64,000 nt of DNA from Lysinibacillus_B sp042920265 (lineage in GTDB: Bacteria > Bacillota > Bacilli > Bacillales_A > Planococcaceae): contig NZ_JBDQZI010000005.1 of NCBI RefSeq assembly GCF_042920265.1, positions 62,001 through 126,000 of the forward strand, in the 5' to 3' direction. The notes beneath the pieces are model-generated. The model did no database searches, was not told where the DNA came from, and saw nothing but the letters and a program-made list of their open reading frames with translations. Below, one piece after another: positions 1 to 8,080 of this stretch. The translations under genes were made by a program, and so were the position numbers. Each line of letters opens with the position of its first letter. Position 1 is the first letter of the stretch.

Positions 1-138
1 TAAAGTTATTCAAAAGATAATCAAATTGAGATTTTATACCATAATTTGTTATCATATATACTAAAATAAAAAAATTTCATATTCACCAGGGAATAGTTTG
101 TTTAAATTTATAAAAAATGGCTCATCACCGTAACTTGG

Positions 139-370
139 GGTTGATTTCCGTTCCAAATTCATTTGCGACGAAAGCGTAGCGTCAGGAGCAGCTGGGCGCT
201 TTTCGGGGGGCGTCCGATGAGCCGCTTCCCTCGCTCCGCTCAGTCCAGTGTCTCATCTAGGACGCTAATCCCCCAGGAAAATAATCTGTTCCGCAGTGAA
301 GGGAACAGATTATTTCTGCATCGAAAGGCGTAGCCGTCAGATGCACTCGCCCAACCTCCACTCCAATCAA
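139..370. repeat. Interspersed palindromic element with GTTGATT/AATCAAC ends
   Basis: The segment opens with GTTGATTTCCGTTCC and closes with CTCCACTCCAATCAAC, so its ends are inverted copies of one another. Inside lies a near-perfect inverted repeat, AATAATCTGTTCC against GGAACAGATTATT (about 279-316). The ends resemble those of the elements at 7189 and 17205. No open frame is convincing. It belongs to a family of GC-richer repeats standing out from the AT-rich background. Confidence 0.6.
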
Positions 371-408
371 CAAACACTTTATTTCATTAATAATTAATTT
401 ATGTAGAA

Positions 409-706
409 GTAGGTAGCACACGGAACGGAGAGCGGTGACTCCAGCGGGGGAAGTGAGCAAAGGCTAAAGTCGCCACGTCCTGTTGCAACGCCTTTGTGAG
501 CAACATCATGTTGCCCCGAGCTGAAGGCCCCGCAGGAAATTTATTTGCGCCTAAGCGTGCGTGACAGGAGCAGTGAGGGACGATAAAAGAGCGAAGGCTA
601 AAACCGTCACGTCCTGTGCCAACACCTTCGTGACCAACATCGTGTTGGCCCGAGGAGACTGAAGCCATGCCCGCGGAAAGCATCCGCTCGGAGTGTAGTG
701 TGCCAT
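409..706. repeat. Compound repeat element with a duplicated ~65-bp module
   Basis: The ends are roughly inverted (GGTAGCACACGG near 409 and AGTGTAGTGTGCC near 704). A module of about 65 bp occurs twice, at about 456-524 and 591-655. Each copy runs from GCAAAGGCTAAA or GCGAAGGCTAAA through a CACGTCCTG core to GTGTTGGCCCGAG or ATGTTGCCCCGAG. The same module appears inverted at about 25184-25250. The short frames across it look like chance products of GC-rich repeat DNA. Confidence 0.6.
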
Positions 707-758
707 GTATAGGCAACCCCCGCTTTTGGTGATGAACCTAAAAAATAGGAGGAAAAAG

Positions 759-1343
759 ATGAATTGCTATACTTATCAATCTCCCTATGTAAAAAGTGCA
801 ACTGTCCAATTGGAAATTTTTGATGCAAGCAACGGAAAAATCGGTACTATTCAAAGACATTATAAAACTATTTTTCATAGTTTGTTTGACATGTTTTGTG
901 GTCGACATAGTTTATTAGTTAGTTTTAAAGCTTTTGATGCTAGGGATATACAAGTAATAAAAACTTATAAAAAAAATTATTGGATTGCTAAGCCAGATTA
1001 TTATATTGAATTTTTAGAGGGAGAGTTAAAAGGGAGCATGTTTCACGCTTGTCAAAAAAACTTTGATGTACTTAATGCAGAATTTAAAATAATCAGCAGC
1101 AATATTGAAATACATACAAAAAAGTCCATAATGGACGGGGTTAAATTTTATGAAAATGGATATGAGATAGGAAGATGGCATAGTGTAATAAAAGAGAAAT
1201 TTAAAACTTATATAGAAGTAGAGGAAATAGCATCTATACAAGATCCTTTATTTTACGCCGTTTTAGGACAAATGCTTATTTTGTTGGTGACTAATTTTCT
1301 AATGCTAGAAAATAAAACACAGCCCGTTATGATGAACTCGTAA
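759..1343 (+). CDS. Tubby C-terminal-domain-like protein
   Basis: A 194-residue protein with no signal peptide. The pattern of short beta strands, with phrases such as GKIGTIQRHYKT, FEILEGE-like strands and VKFYENGYEIGRW, fits the tubby C-terminal-like (LURP-one/YxjI) beta-barrel family seen in Firmicutes. A hydrophobic stretch near the C-terminus (about 170-185) could be the central helix of that fold. The start at 759 is preferred over the upstream ATG at 705 because AGGAGGA lies at 747-753. It is monocistronic between a repeat element and a 570-bp gap. The family assignment rests on fold-like features and is not certain, and no function can be given. Confidence 0.6.
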   Translation: MNCYTYQSPYVKSATVQLEIFDASNGKIGTIQRHYKTIFHSLFDMFCGRHSLLVSFKAFDARDIQVIKTYKKNYWIAKPDYYIEFLEGELKGSMFHACQKNFDVLNAEFKIISSNIEIHTKKSIMDGVKFYENGYEIGRWHSVIKEKFKTYIEVEEIASIQDPLFYAVLGQMLILLVTNFLMLENKTQPVMMNS

Positions 1344-1915
1344 TAGAAAATCAAAAGAGAGATACTTGTTATAATAGGAAATTTAATTCCCTTATCAAAT
1401 AACGAAATTTTCGAAATATTTCCCCGGAAATGAACGATTTCATTTTCAATATGTAAAAAGTCGGGAATATTCGACGTTGCATAAAGCGAACGTATTTTTA
1501 AATAAGTAACTATATTTGTTAGTATGATAGGAAGCTACAGTTTACAGCCCCATGCCTACGGGAAGAGAGTAGTACTTATTATTTTCCTACGTATAGAAAT
1601 AATCAGTTCATCAGTAGGTGTGAAATAAAGTCTTTTTATGAGCTAACACGTATGAAAATTAGTATATAAAACCGAATAACTAGTGAATTGGCTGTATGCC
1701 ATATTTTGTACGGTAAAAAGTATGTTAAACTTTCAATGGTGTTGATTAACGAATGAAGCTGCGACTGATTTTGTGCAGCAGGACAAATTACATTATGTAA
1801 GTAACGGCTAGCATAAATATAATTCAATACATAGTAAAACAACTTTTTAATACAAAATGAATAATCAACAGTTACGTTTAAATTCAGTATAAAAAAAGGA
1901 ATAGGTAGGGCTAAT
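1344..1915. other. Intergenic region without a recognisable gene
   Basis: This AT-rich stretch of about 570 bp has no convincing coding frame. Small inverted repeats are visible, such as GGAAATTTAATTCC near 1378-1391. It must contain the promoter of the response regulator gene; AGGAATAGGTAGGG just before 1916 is that gene's ribosome binding site. Confidence 0.5.
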
Positions 1916-2602
1916 ATGAATCAAAAGGTACTAATTGTAGAAGATGATCGGCTATTCGCTACGATACTGAAAGATGCGGTGGAACAAGCTGGTTATGAAG
2001 TGACAGTAGCGTATTCAGCAGAAGAAGCGATTGAAAAATTTAAAGCAAATTATCCATGTATGATTTTATTAGATTTAATATTACCGGGTATGAGCGGAGA
2101 AGCGTTTTGTCAGTGGGTGCGTGAGCAAAATACGCAAGATGTTTCGATTATTATGATTAGCAGCAAGTTGCTCGTAGAAGATAAAATCAATGGCTTGAAA
2201 ATAGGGGCGGATGCGTATTTAACAAAACCAATTGATATTAATGAATTGCTTGCTCATATGGAAGCGGTCATTCGACGGACGGGGCTTTTTTGTCAAAAAC
2301 TAATTCGGGATGGATTGTGTATTAAACCGAGAAAAGGGGAAGTGCTTTTATACGGGAAACCAGTCAAATTAACAAAGCATGAATTTTTATTGCTCTATTA
2401 CTTTATGGACCATCCGAATGTCATATTGTCTCGTGAGGATTTAGTAAGGCATTTATATCCAAACATTGAGCGGGAAATTTTAGATCGAACAATCGATGCC
2501 CATATCAAAAAATTACGAGAAAAGATAGAAGAAGATCGGCATAACCCGAAGCGAATTGTGACTGTGCGGGGCCTGGGCTATAAATTTGTTACGCCTTTGT
2601 AA
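1916..2602 (+). CDS. OmpR/PhoB-family response regulator, orphan
   Basis: A 228-residue two-domain regulator. The receiver domain (about 1-118) has the acidic pocket D10-D11, the phosphoacceptor D53 in LLDLILPGMSG, and K104 in YLTKPI. The C-terminal winged helix (about 130-227) carries the OmpR-type ending with TIDAHIKKLREKI and VRGLGYKF. It should bind DNA as a dimer when phosphorylated. No histidine kinase gene is adjacent on either side, so the cognate sensor is unknown. The next gene is a convergent cytochrome c gene behind a shared terminator. Family is certain, target genes unknown. Confidence 0.93.
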   Translation: MNQKVLIVEDDRLFATILKDAVEQAGYEVTVAYSAEEAIEKFKANYPCMILLDLILPGMSGEAFCQWVREQNTQDVSIIMISSKLLVEDKINGLKIGADAYLTKPIDINELLAHMEAVIRRTGLFCQKLIRDGLCIKPRKGEVLLYGKPVKLTKHEFLLLYYFMDHPNVILSREDLVRHLYPNIEREILDRTIDAHIKKLREKIEEDRHNPKRIVTVRGLGYKFVTPL

Positions 2603-2635
2603 CGTCATATAGCTATAGAATTAAGTATAAGAAAA

Positions 2636-2665
2636 GAGCTAACACATAAAAATTTGTGTTAGCTC
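2636..2665. terminator. Bidirectional intrinsic terminator
   Basis: A perfect 11-bp stem, GAGCTAACACA against TGTGTTAGCTC, with an AT loop, lies between two convergent genes ending at 2602 and 2673. It can serve both. Confidence 0.8.
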
Positions 2666-2672
2666 AAGGTGA

Positions 2673-3638
2673 TTATTGGAAATCAGCTAGTACTTCATTC
2701 CAATTAATTGTCCCGTTTTGTACCTGTTCGCGGCGTTCTTTCGTCATAATATCGGAAGGTTTACCACCATTTGGCCAGTCTTTGTCATGATTTTTCCATT
2801 CAGGACGGTCTTGTGATAAAATATACGCAGCTAAATCGGATGCTTCTTGATCTGTTAATGTCATTTCTTGACCAACAGGCATGTATGCTTGAATATAGCC
2901 AGCCATTTTTGACACGCGCGCCATACCTGCGCCGTCGTTAAAGGAGTTTTCTCCCCATAATGCTGGACCCGTGTTTGCACCTGTACCAGAACCATCAACG
3001 GCGTGGCAGGCAATACAGGATTTTGCAGTAAATAATTTTTCGCCATTAGCTACATCAGGAATAGGGACAGCTTTCATATCTGCTGATTTTGCCCATGGGC
3101 GTTCTTCGCCAATTGTTACGCCCTCAGAAATATACTTGAAGTATGCGACCATTGCTTCCAGCTCATCGCTATTGGCTTCGAATTTTGTACCATTCATACT
3201 ACGAACCATACACCCGTTAATACGCTCTTCAATTGTTACGATATCTCCTGAACGCGCGATATATTTTGGATAGTCTGCCATGACACCGACAAGAGAAGCA
3301 TTTGAATCTCTTAAACCAGCACCAGCGTGACAGCTTGTACAAGAAAGTTGATTGCCGACGTTCTCCTCTGCATAGACATGCGTTTCATTCACTAAATTGT
3401 AGCCATACATAATGTCTTCTTTCATTTTGCTATCAGGTACGTTTTCCATACTAATTTGGGGGAATACCTGACTATTAGCTGAAGCAACTTGAGGAGGGAT
3501 TGTTGTTTCCGTTTTCACCTGTGTTGTGTTTTCAAGCGTCGGCTCAGTAACACTGATTACACTTTTGTTAATGCTAATACCAATTAAGATAGCGATACAA
3601 ATACCTATAATAGAAGAAATGAATGCTAGTGGTTTCAT
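2673..3638 (-). CDS. Dihaem c-type cytochrome, TsdA (thiosulfate dehydrogenase)-like
   Basis: A 321-residue exported protein. Residues 7-24 form an uncleaved anchor or signal helix, followed by a Thr/Pro-rich linker. Two haem-binding motifs are visible: CTSCH at 100-104 and CIACH at 208-212. Between them RINGCMVRSMNG (139-150) matches the signature of the TsdA/SoxA-type family. C143 lies 39 residues after the first haem histidine and could be the distal cysteine ligand that TsdA haem 1 uses. The protein would work on the outer face of the membrane. Substrate (thiosulfate or tetrathionate) is inferred from the family only. It stands alone, with no sox genes nearby. Confidence 0.8.
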   Translation of the reverse strand: MKPLAFISSIIGICIAILIGISINKSVISVTEPTLENTTQVKTETTIPPQVASANSQVFPQISMENVPDSKMKEDIMYGYNLVNETHVYAEENVGNQLSCTSCHAGAGLRDSNASLVGVMADYPKYIARSGDIVTIEERINGCMVRSMNGTKFEANSDELEAMVAYFKYISEGVTIGEERPWAKSADMKAVPIPDVANGEKLFTAKSCIACHAVDGSGTGANTGPALWGENSFNDGAGMARVSKMAGYIQAYMPVGQEMTLTDQEASDLAAYILSQDRPEWKNHDKDWPNGGKPSDIMTKERREQVQNGTINWNEVLADFQ

Positions 3639-4939
3639 AATTTTCCCACTCCTTTCTTTAGCTATATCTTAATATAATAATTTAGTGTTTAGTTTGATTG
3701 CGCAACGATTACACAATATAGTCATATCTAAAGTGTAAGTATATGAATATATTAGAAAAGTATTAAAATTTTCATCATACATTCATATTCATTTAATATA
3801 ATTAAATGTACTTGTTGTTTTTTTACAAAGATTCTATATATTCAATTCAATTTTGTCGATATAATAGTTAAATTTATATTTATAGCTCAGTGTATACTGC
3901 GGAAAGTTACGGTTAATTCAACATATAGAAACTATCGATATGCATGTTAGTCACCGTTTCCTTGTATATTGTCCTCATAATTCCATCCTGTCCGTTTCTT
4001 TATAATGAACACTCTAGAACCCCCGAATTTATATGCAGAATGGAATTGGATTTTAACTCTTATACAAGTTCATTCACCTACTTTAATGAAGAAGTGTATT
4101 TATATCATTAGTTAGATATCTTTACAGAAGGTATTGAAGAGTAATACTATTGTACTAATGTTTGTATTATGATAGTTTTATTAAATACTAGAAATGCCTA
4201 ACTAACATGTATAATATTATCCGACACTATTTTTTAAGATAAAAATACATAAACCATCATCAAGAACAATAGTTTTATTTCTATTTTATGCTTGAATAAT
4301 ACGTACCAGTAAGTAGGTAATGCATTAAGGTATACAAGGTTAAATACATATTTCGGTTAATAGTTGGTATTTCCAATGTAAAAAACAGAATAAGTTGAAC
4401 TTAACGTTGAACTACTCCCACTCACTCATTGGGCTAAACATTCCTCACTCCTTGAAGTGGGCGTCTTCTGTCGGGTAACGATAAAGAAATAATGTGAAAA
4501 TCATCACATTGTATGGCAATTTATCTACATAAATCATCTTAAAATTTTCGACATTGAACGGTCAAAAAGCTAGGGTATCCGAGTAAAAAGTCCTTGCATC
4601 CGATCAAAATCATCCAGCATGAGCAAAATCCTACCGTGAACCGTTAAAAAACATTTATTTTTAGCTGAAATACAAGCAAATGAGACGATAAGCTTGCAAC
4701 CTGGAGGCGGATTTTTAAAGTTAATCGTGATGCTGGAACATTAAAATGCACATATCTACATGAAAGCAAAGTGATAGTAGCAAAGCCTTTGTGATTAACA
4801 ATTGTGTTGAACTGAGGAAGCTTGTCGGTTTGCTCACACATAGGGATCAGTCTATGCCCTTATACATAAATTTTACTAAAGTTCATCCATGGATTTTGGT
4901 AAAGAGCGATAAATACATTGATAGAAGGAGAGATGGATA
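3639..4939. other. Long gene-free region with decayed mobile and repeat sequences
   Basis: About 1.3 kb carries no convincing gene. The first 700 bp is very AT-rich. At 4405-4462 there is an IS200/IS605-like end, and at about 4772-4835 a degraded copy of the interspersed module found at 456, 591 and 25184. The single frame of 65 codons on the minus strand across the latter looks fortuitous. The region appears to be a graveyard of small insertions. Confidence 0.55.
4405..4462 (-). mobile_element. Remnant IS200/IS605-type end (TnpB right-end-like)
   Basis: Read on the minus strand, the segment contains CAAGGAGTGAGGAATG, TAGCCCAATGAGTGAGTGGG and then AGTAGTTCAAC. The TAGCCCAATGAGT part recurs at 58813-58866, just before a broken tnpB. 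The GTGGGAGTAGTTCAA ending is typical of IS605-group right ends. No transposase gene remains here. Confidence 0.55.
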
Positions 4940-5311
4940 ATGAAGTTTTTTAAATTTGACATGGATTTAGGTATGCACGTAACACACTTTGATTCAAATT
5001 TTTTTATCACCCCATTTGCGCAACTTGAAGCAGAAGCGAAAATATCATTATTTACATTAAGAGAAAACGGCGTTATTGGTTTTCATAAAGCAGTAGTTCC
5101 ACAGTTGTTAGTCGTTTTAGCCGGTGAAGGATATGTCCGCAATGATATAGATGAATTTGTACAACTGTCTAAAGGAGAAGCGGTTTTATGGGAAGCAGGA
5201 GAATGGCATGAAACAAAATCTGATAATGGGTTAATAGCACTTGTAATTGAAAGTATATATTTAAACAACAATCAAATTCTTTTAGAAACAAAGTATGGAC
5301 TTCAGCATTAA
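4940..5311 (+). CDS. Cupin-fold protein
   Basis: A 123-residue single-domain protein. Residues about 30-105 show the cupin pattern: GVIGFHKAVVPQLLVVLAGEG for the first motif and GEAVLWEAGEWHET for the second, with H49 and H91-like histidines that could bind a metal. Such small cupins may bind small ligands or modify sugars or amino acids; no specific role can be assigned. AAGGAG precedes the start, and an overlapping ATG seven bases upstream is out of frame and reaches a stop at once. The gene is followed by a hairpin terminator. Probably monocistronic. Confidence 0.75.
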   Translation: MKFFKFDMDLGMHVTHFDSNFFITPFAQLEAEAKISLFTLRENGVIGFHKAVVPQLLVVLAGEGYVRNDIDEFVQLSKGEAVLWEAGEWHETKSDNGLIALVIESIYLNNNQILLETKYGLQH

Positions 5312-5318
5312 AATACGT

Positions 5319-5380
5319 AAAAAACTCACCTACAAACTTGTTGACGCAATTAGATACAAGTAACGTTGTGGTGGGTTTTT
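5319..5380 (+). terminator. Imperfect intrinsic terminator after the cupin gene
   Basis: AAAAACTCACCTACAA pairs imperfectly with TTGTGGTGGGTTTTT, and CTTGT with ACAAG further in. The right arm runs into a T-tract. The stem contains bulges. Confidence 0.55.
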
Positions 5381-5480
5381 ATTTGTTATTATGAATAGTT
5401 TACTATGATTCAATGTCCATACATATTAAAAACTTTTTATAGTGCCTCGATTTGTTTTTATAATAGTTGGTGCTAAGATG

Positions 5481-5525
5481 GCTGCTTTATGAGGGAAAAT
5501 CCACTTTCCCTTATAGAGGACAGCT
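5481..5525. repeat. Inverted repeat upstream of the MerR gene
   Basis: AGGGAAAA and CTTTCCCT form the inner stem, with GCTG and CAGC framing it. There is no T-tract, so it is probably not a terminator. Its role is unknown. Confidence 0.4.
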
Positions 5526-5553
5526 ATGTTAATAGAATAATTAATACATAACC

Positions 5554-5584
5554 TTGACATTAGAGTTCACTCCAATGATAGTCT
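5554..5584 (+). promoter_or_regulatory. MerR-type promoter with 19-bp spacer and operator dyad
   Basis: TTGACA (5554-5559) and TAGTCT (5579-5584) are separated by 19 bp, which is the over-long spacing that MerR-family activators untwist. A dyad, TTAGAGT and ACTCCAA, sits within the spacer. It drives the MerR gene beginning at 5604, so autoregulation is likely. Confidence 0.75.
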
Positions 5585-5603
5585 GAACTTAGGGGGAGTC
5601 TAT

Positions 5604-6029
5604 ATGTATATAAAACAATTTGCTTTAAAGTACGATTTATCACATGATACGATTCGATTTTATGAAAAAGAAGGTTTATTACACCCGCAGCGATTAGAAA
5701 ATGGCTATCGATTTTATGGTGCACAATGCGAAAAAACAATCAAATTTATTTTAGTATTAAAGCAACTAGGATTTTCACTCCAAGAAATTCGATCATTACT
5801 GGCTCTAGATAAGCAGCCGTTAAGTGAGGCGTGTAATAATTCTACCGTGTCATTATTTGAAAGTAAGATTACTTTTATTGAAAAGCAAATTGAATTTTAC
5901 ACCGTGGCGTTACAAGTATTAAAAATGGCCGCAAATGTTATAGGAAAAGGTAAGTACGAAGCGAATAAAAATCAAATAGAAGAAACTGTAGAGGAAATGT
6001 ACAAAAAACTAATAGAGCGAATGGATTAA
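5604..6029 (+). CDS. MerR-family transcriptional regulator
   Basis: A 141-residue regulator. The N-terminal winged helix (1-70) reads YIKQFALKYDLSHDTIRFYEKEGLL with the typical ENGYRFY wing. A long dimerisation helix follows (about 78-115). One cysteine (C77) lies in the region where metal or thiol sensors place their ligands, but a complete CysX motif is not seen. A 19-bp-spacer promoter with a dyad lies directly upstream, so it probably regulates itself and the membrane protein gene that follows at 6101. The inducer is unknown. Confidence 0.9.
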   Translation: MYIKQFALKYDLSHDTIRFYEKEGLLHPQRLENGYRFYGAQCEKTIKFILVLKQLGFSLQEIRSLLALDKQPLSEACNNSTVSLFESKITFIEKQIEFYTVALQVLKMAANVIGKGKYEANKNQIEETVEEMYKKLIERMD

Positions 6030-6100
6030 ATTCTATTTGTAAAATAGCATGAAGTCCGAATGTTTAATAAAGTTCGTGATTTAGATGGGGGATTAAATAA

Positions 6101-6433
6101 ATGATAGTAAACTTACTGCTACGTTTTCTTCTAGAGATAGCTACTTTAGCTATTATTGGCTATTGGGGTTTACAACAGGGAAATAGTTATTTAACAAAAA
6201 TCTTATTTTGTACAGGACTCCTGGTTGTCACCATCAGTATTTGGGCTACATTTGGTGCGCCTAAAGCTTCTTTAGCCCTTGAGGGGATAAGTCTACTAAC
6301 GTTGGAGTTGGTCATATTTGGAATAGCAGCTGTTATATTATGGACCACATTAAAACCAGCAATGGCTGTTGTGTTTGTGATAGCCGTTAGTATAAATCGT
6401 GTTTTAATATACTTTTTTAATTCGTTTTACTGA
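6101..6433 (+). CDS. YrdB-family (DUF2568) membrane protein
   Basis: A 110-residue hydrophobic protein with four predicted membrane helices (about 3-22, 30-50, 58-80 and 86-106). The phrase WATFGAPKASL between helices 2 and 3 is characteristic of the YrdB/DUF2568 family of small Bacillus membrane proteins, whose function is not known. It follows the MerR gene by 71 bp in the same direction and is probably its regulated partner. A strong terminator follows at 6461. Confidence 0.8.
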   Translation: MIVNLLLRFLLEIATLAIIGYWGLQQGNSYLTKILFCTGLLVVTISIWATFGAPKASLALEGISLLTLELVIFGIAAVILWTTLKPAMAVVFVIAVSINRVLIYFFNSFY

Positions 6434-6460
6434 ACGGTCATTGTTGTAATAAGTAAAGCA

Positions 6461-6498
6461 AAAAGCAGCTAATTCCCATAGATGAATTAGCTGCTTTT
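6461..6498 (+). terminator. Intrinsic terminator
   Basis: A perfect 15-bp stem, AAAAGCAGCTAATTC against GAATTAGCTGCTTTT, closes the merR-yrdB unit. Confidence 0.9.
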
Positions 6499-6525
6499 AA
6501 TTAGGGGGATATACATGTAGCGTTG

Positions 6526-6638
6526 CCTTTTCACGTTAGTACTAATCATGTTGATTATTAGGAATACTTGGTATGCTTACCATCCTCTAGAGTACTAATA
6601 GGAACTTACATACTAATTAAACGTCCACTGTGAAAAGG
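6526..6638. repeat. Widely spaced inverted repeat before the DUF2975 gene
   Basis: CCTTTTCAC (6526-6534) and GTGAAAAGG (6630-6638) are perfect inverted copies about 95 bp apart. Inside them CGTTAGTACTAAT partly pairs with TACTAATTAAACG. It could be a structured leader or a small inserted element. Confidence 0.45.
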
Positions 6639-6668
6639 AAAAACTTTCAAAAGAAAGGGGGGATAAAA

Positions 6669-7103
6669 ATGTGGGGAATTAGTACAAACATTTTGAAAGC
6701 TGGGATTTATCTGTTTGGTAGTGTTATTTTCCTACTCTGTATAGACTGGTTACCGCAAATGGCTTCCACTTCAGCGAACATATATCCTGAGTATGCTCAT
6801 TTAAAGTATCCTGTGTTACTTGGTATGTATGTAACGACCATTCCATTTTACTTTGCGCTTTATCAAGCATTAGCATTTATAAAAACGATAGAAACTAAAA
6901 AAGCAGCTGTGACAGTAAAATCATTAAGTATCATAAAAGCTTGTGCAATTACCATCATTATTTTGTATAGTATCGGTTTTGCTTTTTTGACAAGTCAACA
7001 TGCAATGCATCCTGGAATTGCGTTGTTAGGTTTATTAATTATGCTAATAACTTTTGCCGTTGCGCGAATTTCAGCTATGCTTCAAAAGCAGTATTCTATT
7101 TAG
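6669..7103 (+). CDS. DUF2975-family membrane protein
   Basis: A 144-residue membrane protein with four hydrophobic helices (about 8-26, 46-68, 90-112 and 116-136). Its arrangement, including the PVLLGMYVTTIPFYFALYQ segment, fits the DUF2975 family. The start at 6669 is chosen because AAAGGGGGG lies just upstream; the in-frame ATG at 6630 lies inside the inverted repeat. In many Bacillales a small XRE regulator gene (YozG type) follows such genes. Here none does, and a repeat element begins at 7189 instead. Function unknown. Confidence 0.75.
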   Translation: MWGISTNILKAGIYLFGSVIFLLCIDWLPQMASTSANIYPEYAHLKYPVLLGMYVTTIPFYFALYQALAFIKTIETKKAAVTVKSLSIIKACAITIIILYSIGFAFLTSQHAMHPGIALLGLLIMLITFAVARISAMLQKQYSI

Positions 7104-7188
7104 GGTAGCTTTTAATATGTGAATTTAGCTGTGTTGATTATACAAATGCTAGTAGATCATAAGGGTGCTTTTTAGTGAAATGATTAAT

Positions 7189-7385
7189 AAAAAGGCGCTT
7201 GCTCGTTGATTGGAGCGGAGGCGACTCGACTCCTGCAGGAAAAGCACGAGCTGAAAATCCATTTCTTTCGGCATGAGCCGAAAGAAATTAGTTGAAGCCG
7301 TGCCTGCGGAAAGCGAGTCAGCCGTAGCGGAAATCAACGTATTCCAATGTTCCCTTTAACAATAATAGGTAAATCAACAAGTGTG
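7189..7385. repeat. Interspersed GTTGATT-type element, full-length copy
   Basis: The core runs from CGTTGATTGGAGCGGAGG to CCGTAGCGGAAATCAACG, with inverted ends and an inner hairpin, TTTCTTTCGGC against GCCGAAAGAAA. The flanks AAAAGGCGCTTGCTC and AATGTTCCCTTTAACAATA also recur at 17205, so the repeating unit is larger than the palindrome. Confidence 0.8.
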
Positions 7386-7519
7386 ATGTGAATTTATTGT
7401 ATTTTTTGTTAATCCCTTAGAACTTCTTCAAATAGCATCTGCGTATGTTTTATGTCAAACAGGAAAAACTATCGATGCTACCGTGAATAAAAGTGAACTA
7501 TTCAAAGGAGGCGGAGAAG

Positions 7520-8014
7520 ATGAAAAAACGACTGACAACATATATTGCAGCGGGAGCATTAGCAGTGGGCATTACGGGGAGTGCAGTGACGCCGATCATA
7601 CAGGCAAACGATTATTTCGTGCATGGTCACGAAATGCACAAGCTTGATGCAGAAACGAGAGAAAAAGTTGATGACATCCTAATCAACTTAAAAAAGGAGT
7701 TAGTGACGCTTGGTGTAACATTCCCAGATTCTGAGGAAATGCACGATAAGTTTGAGGCGTTAGATGAAAAAACAAAGGCAAAAATAAAAGAAATTAAACA
7801 ACAAATGAAAGATGGTCAATTAACAAAAGAGCAAGCCGCTGAAAAATGCAAAGAATTAGGCGTGGAATTGCCAAACCATCAAGATAAAATGTTTGAAGAA
7901 TTGGATGCGGCGAAACGGAAACAAGCAGAGGCGCTTGTTGCAGAGGCAACAACTGAATTACAAAAACTCGGTGTGAAATTCCACTTTAGCATGCTGATTC
8001 ATGCAGATGATTAA
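7520..8014 (+). CDS. Secreted, highly charged helical protein
   Basis: A 164-residue protein with a Sec signal peptide (KKR followed by a hydrophobic stretch, cleavage likely after IIQA at about residue 29). The mature part is almost wholly helical and rich in Lys and Glu. It contains three related units of about 40 residues that each end in LGV plus an aromatic or Pro turn (LVTLGVTFP, CKELGVELP, LQKLGVKFH). It may be related to the YckD/DUF2680 group, but I am not sure. The start at 7520 follows AAAGGAGGCGG; an upstream in-frame ATG at 7493 lacks such a site. Role unknown. Confidence 0.7.
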   Translation: MKKRLTTYIAAGALAVGITGSAVTPIIQANDYFVHGHEMHKLDAETREKVDDILINLKKELVTLGVTFPDSEEMHDKFEALDEKTKAKIKEIKQQMKDGQLTKEQAAEKCKELGVELPNHQDKMFEELDAAKRKQAEALVAEATTELQKLGVKFHFSMLIHADD

Positions 8015-8025
8015 AGTAAATCGAA

Positions 8026-8058
8026 AAGCTCCCCTAGTATCAAAAGCTAGCGGAGCTT
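8026..8058. terminator. Intrinsic terminator, probably shared
   Basis: AAGCTCCCCTAG pairs with CTAGCGGAGCTT with one mismatch. It lies between convergent genes ending at 8014 and 8081. Confidence 0.8.
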
Positions 8059-8080
8059 ATTTTGGTCCAGATGCGCCTTT

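Noticed and set aside
257..828. Three minus-strand frames of 67-105 codons
   Set aside because: They lie in palindromic repeat DNA, have no ribosome binding sites, and are explained by its high GC content.
2861..3273. Frames within the cytochrome c gene on both strands
   Set aside because: They are shadows of a clear dihaem cytochrome gene.
4644..4841. A 65-codon minus-strand frame in the gene-free stretch
   Set aside because: It runs across a decayed repeat module and lacks a ribosome binding site.
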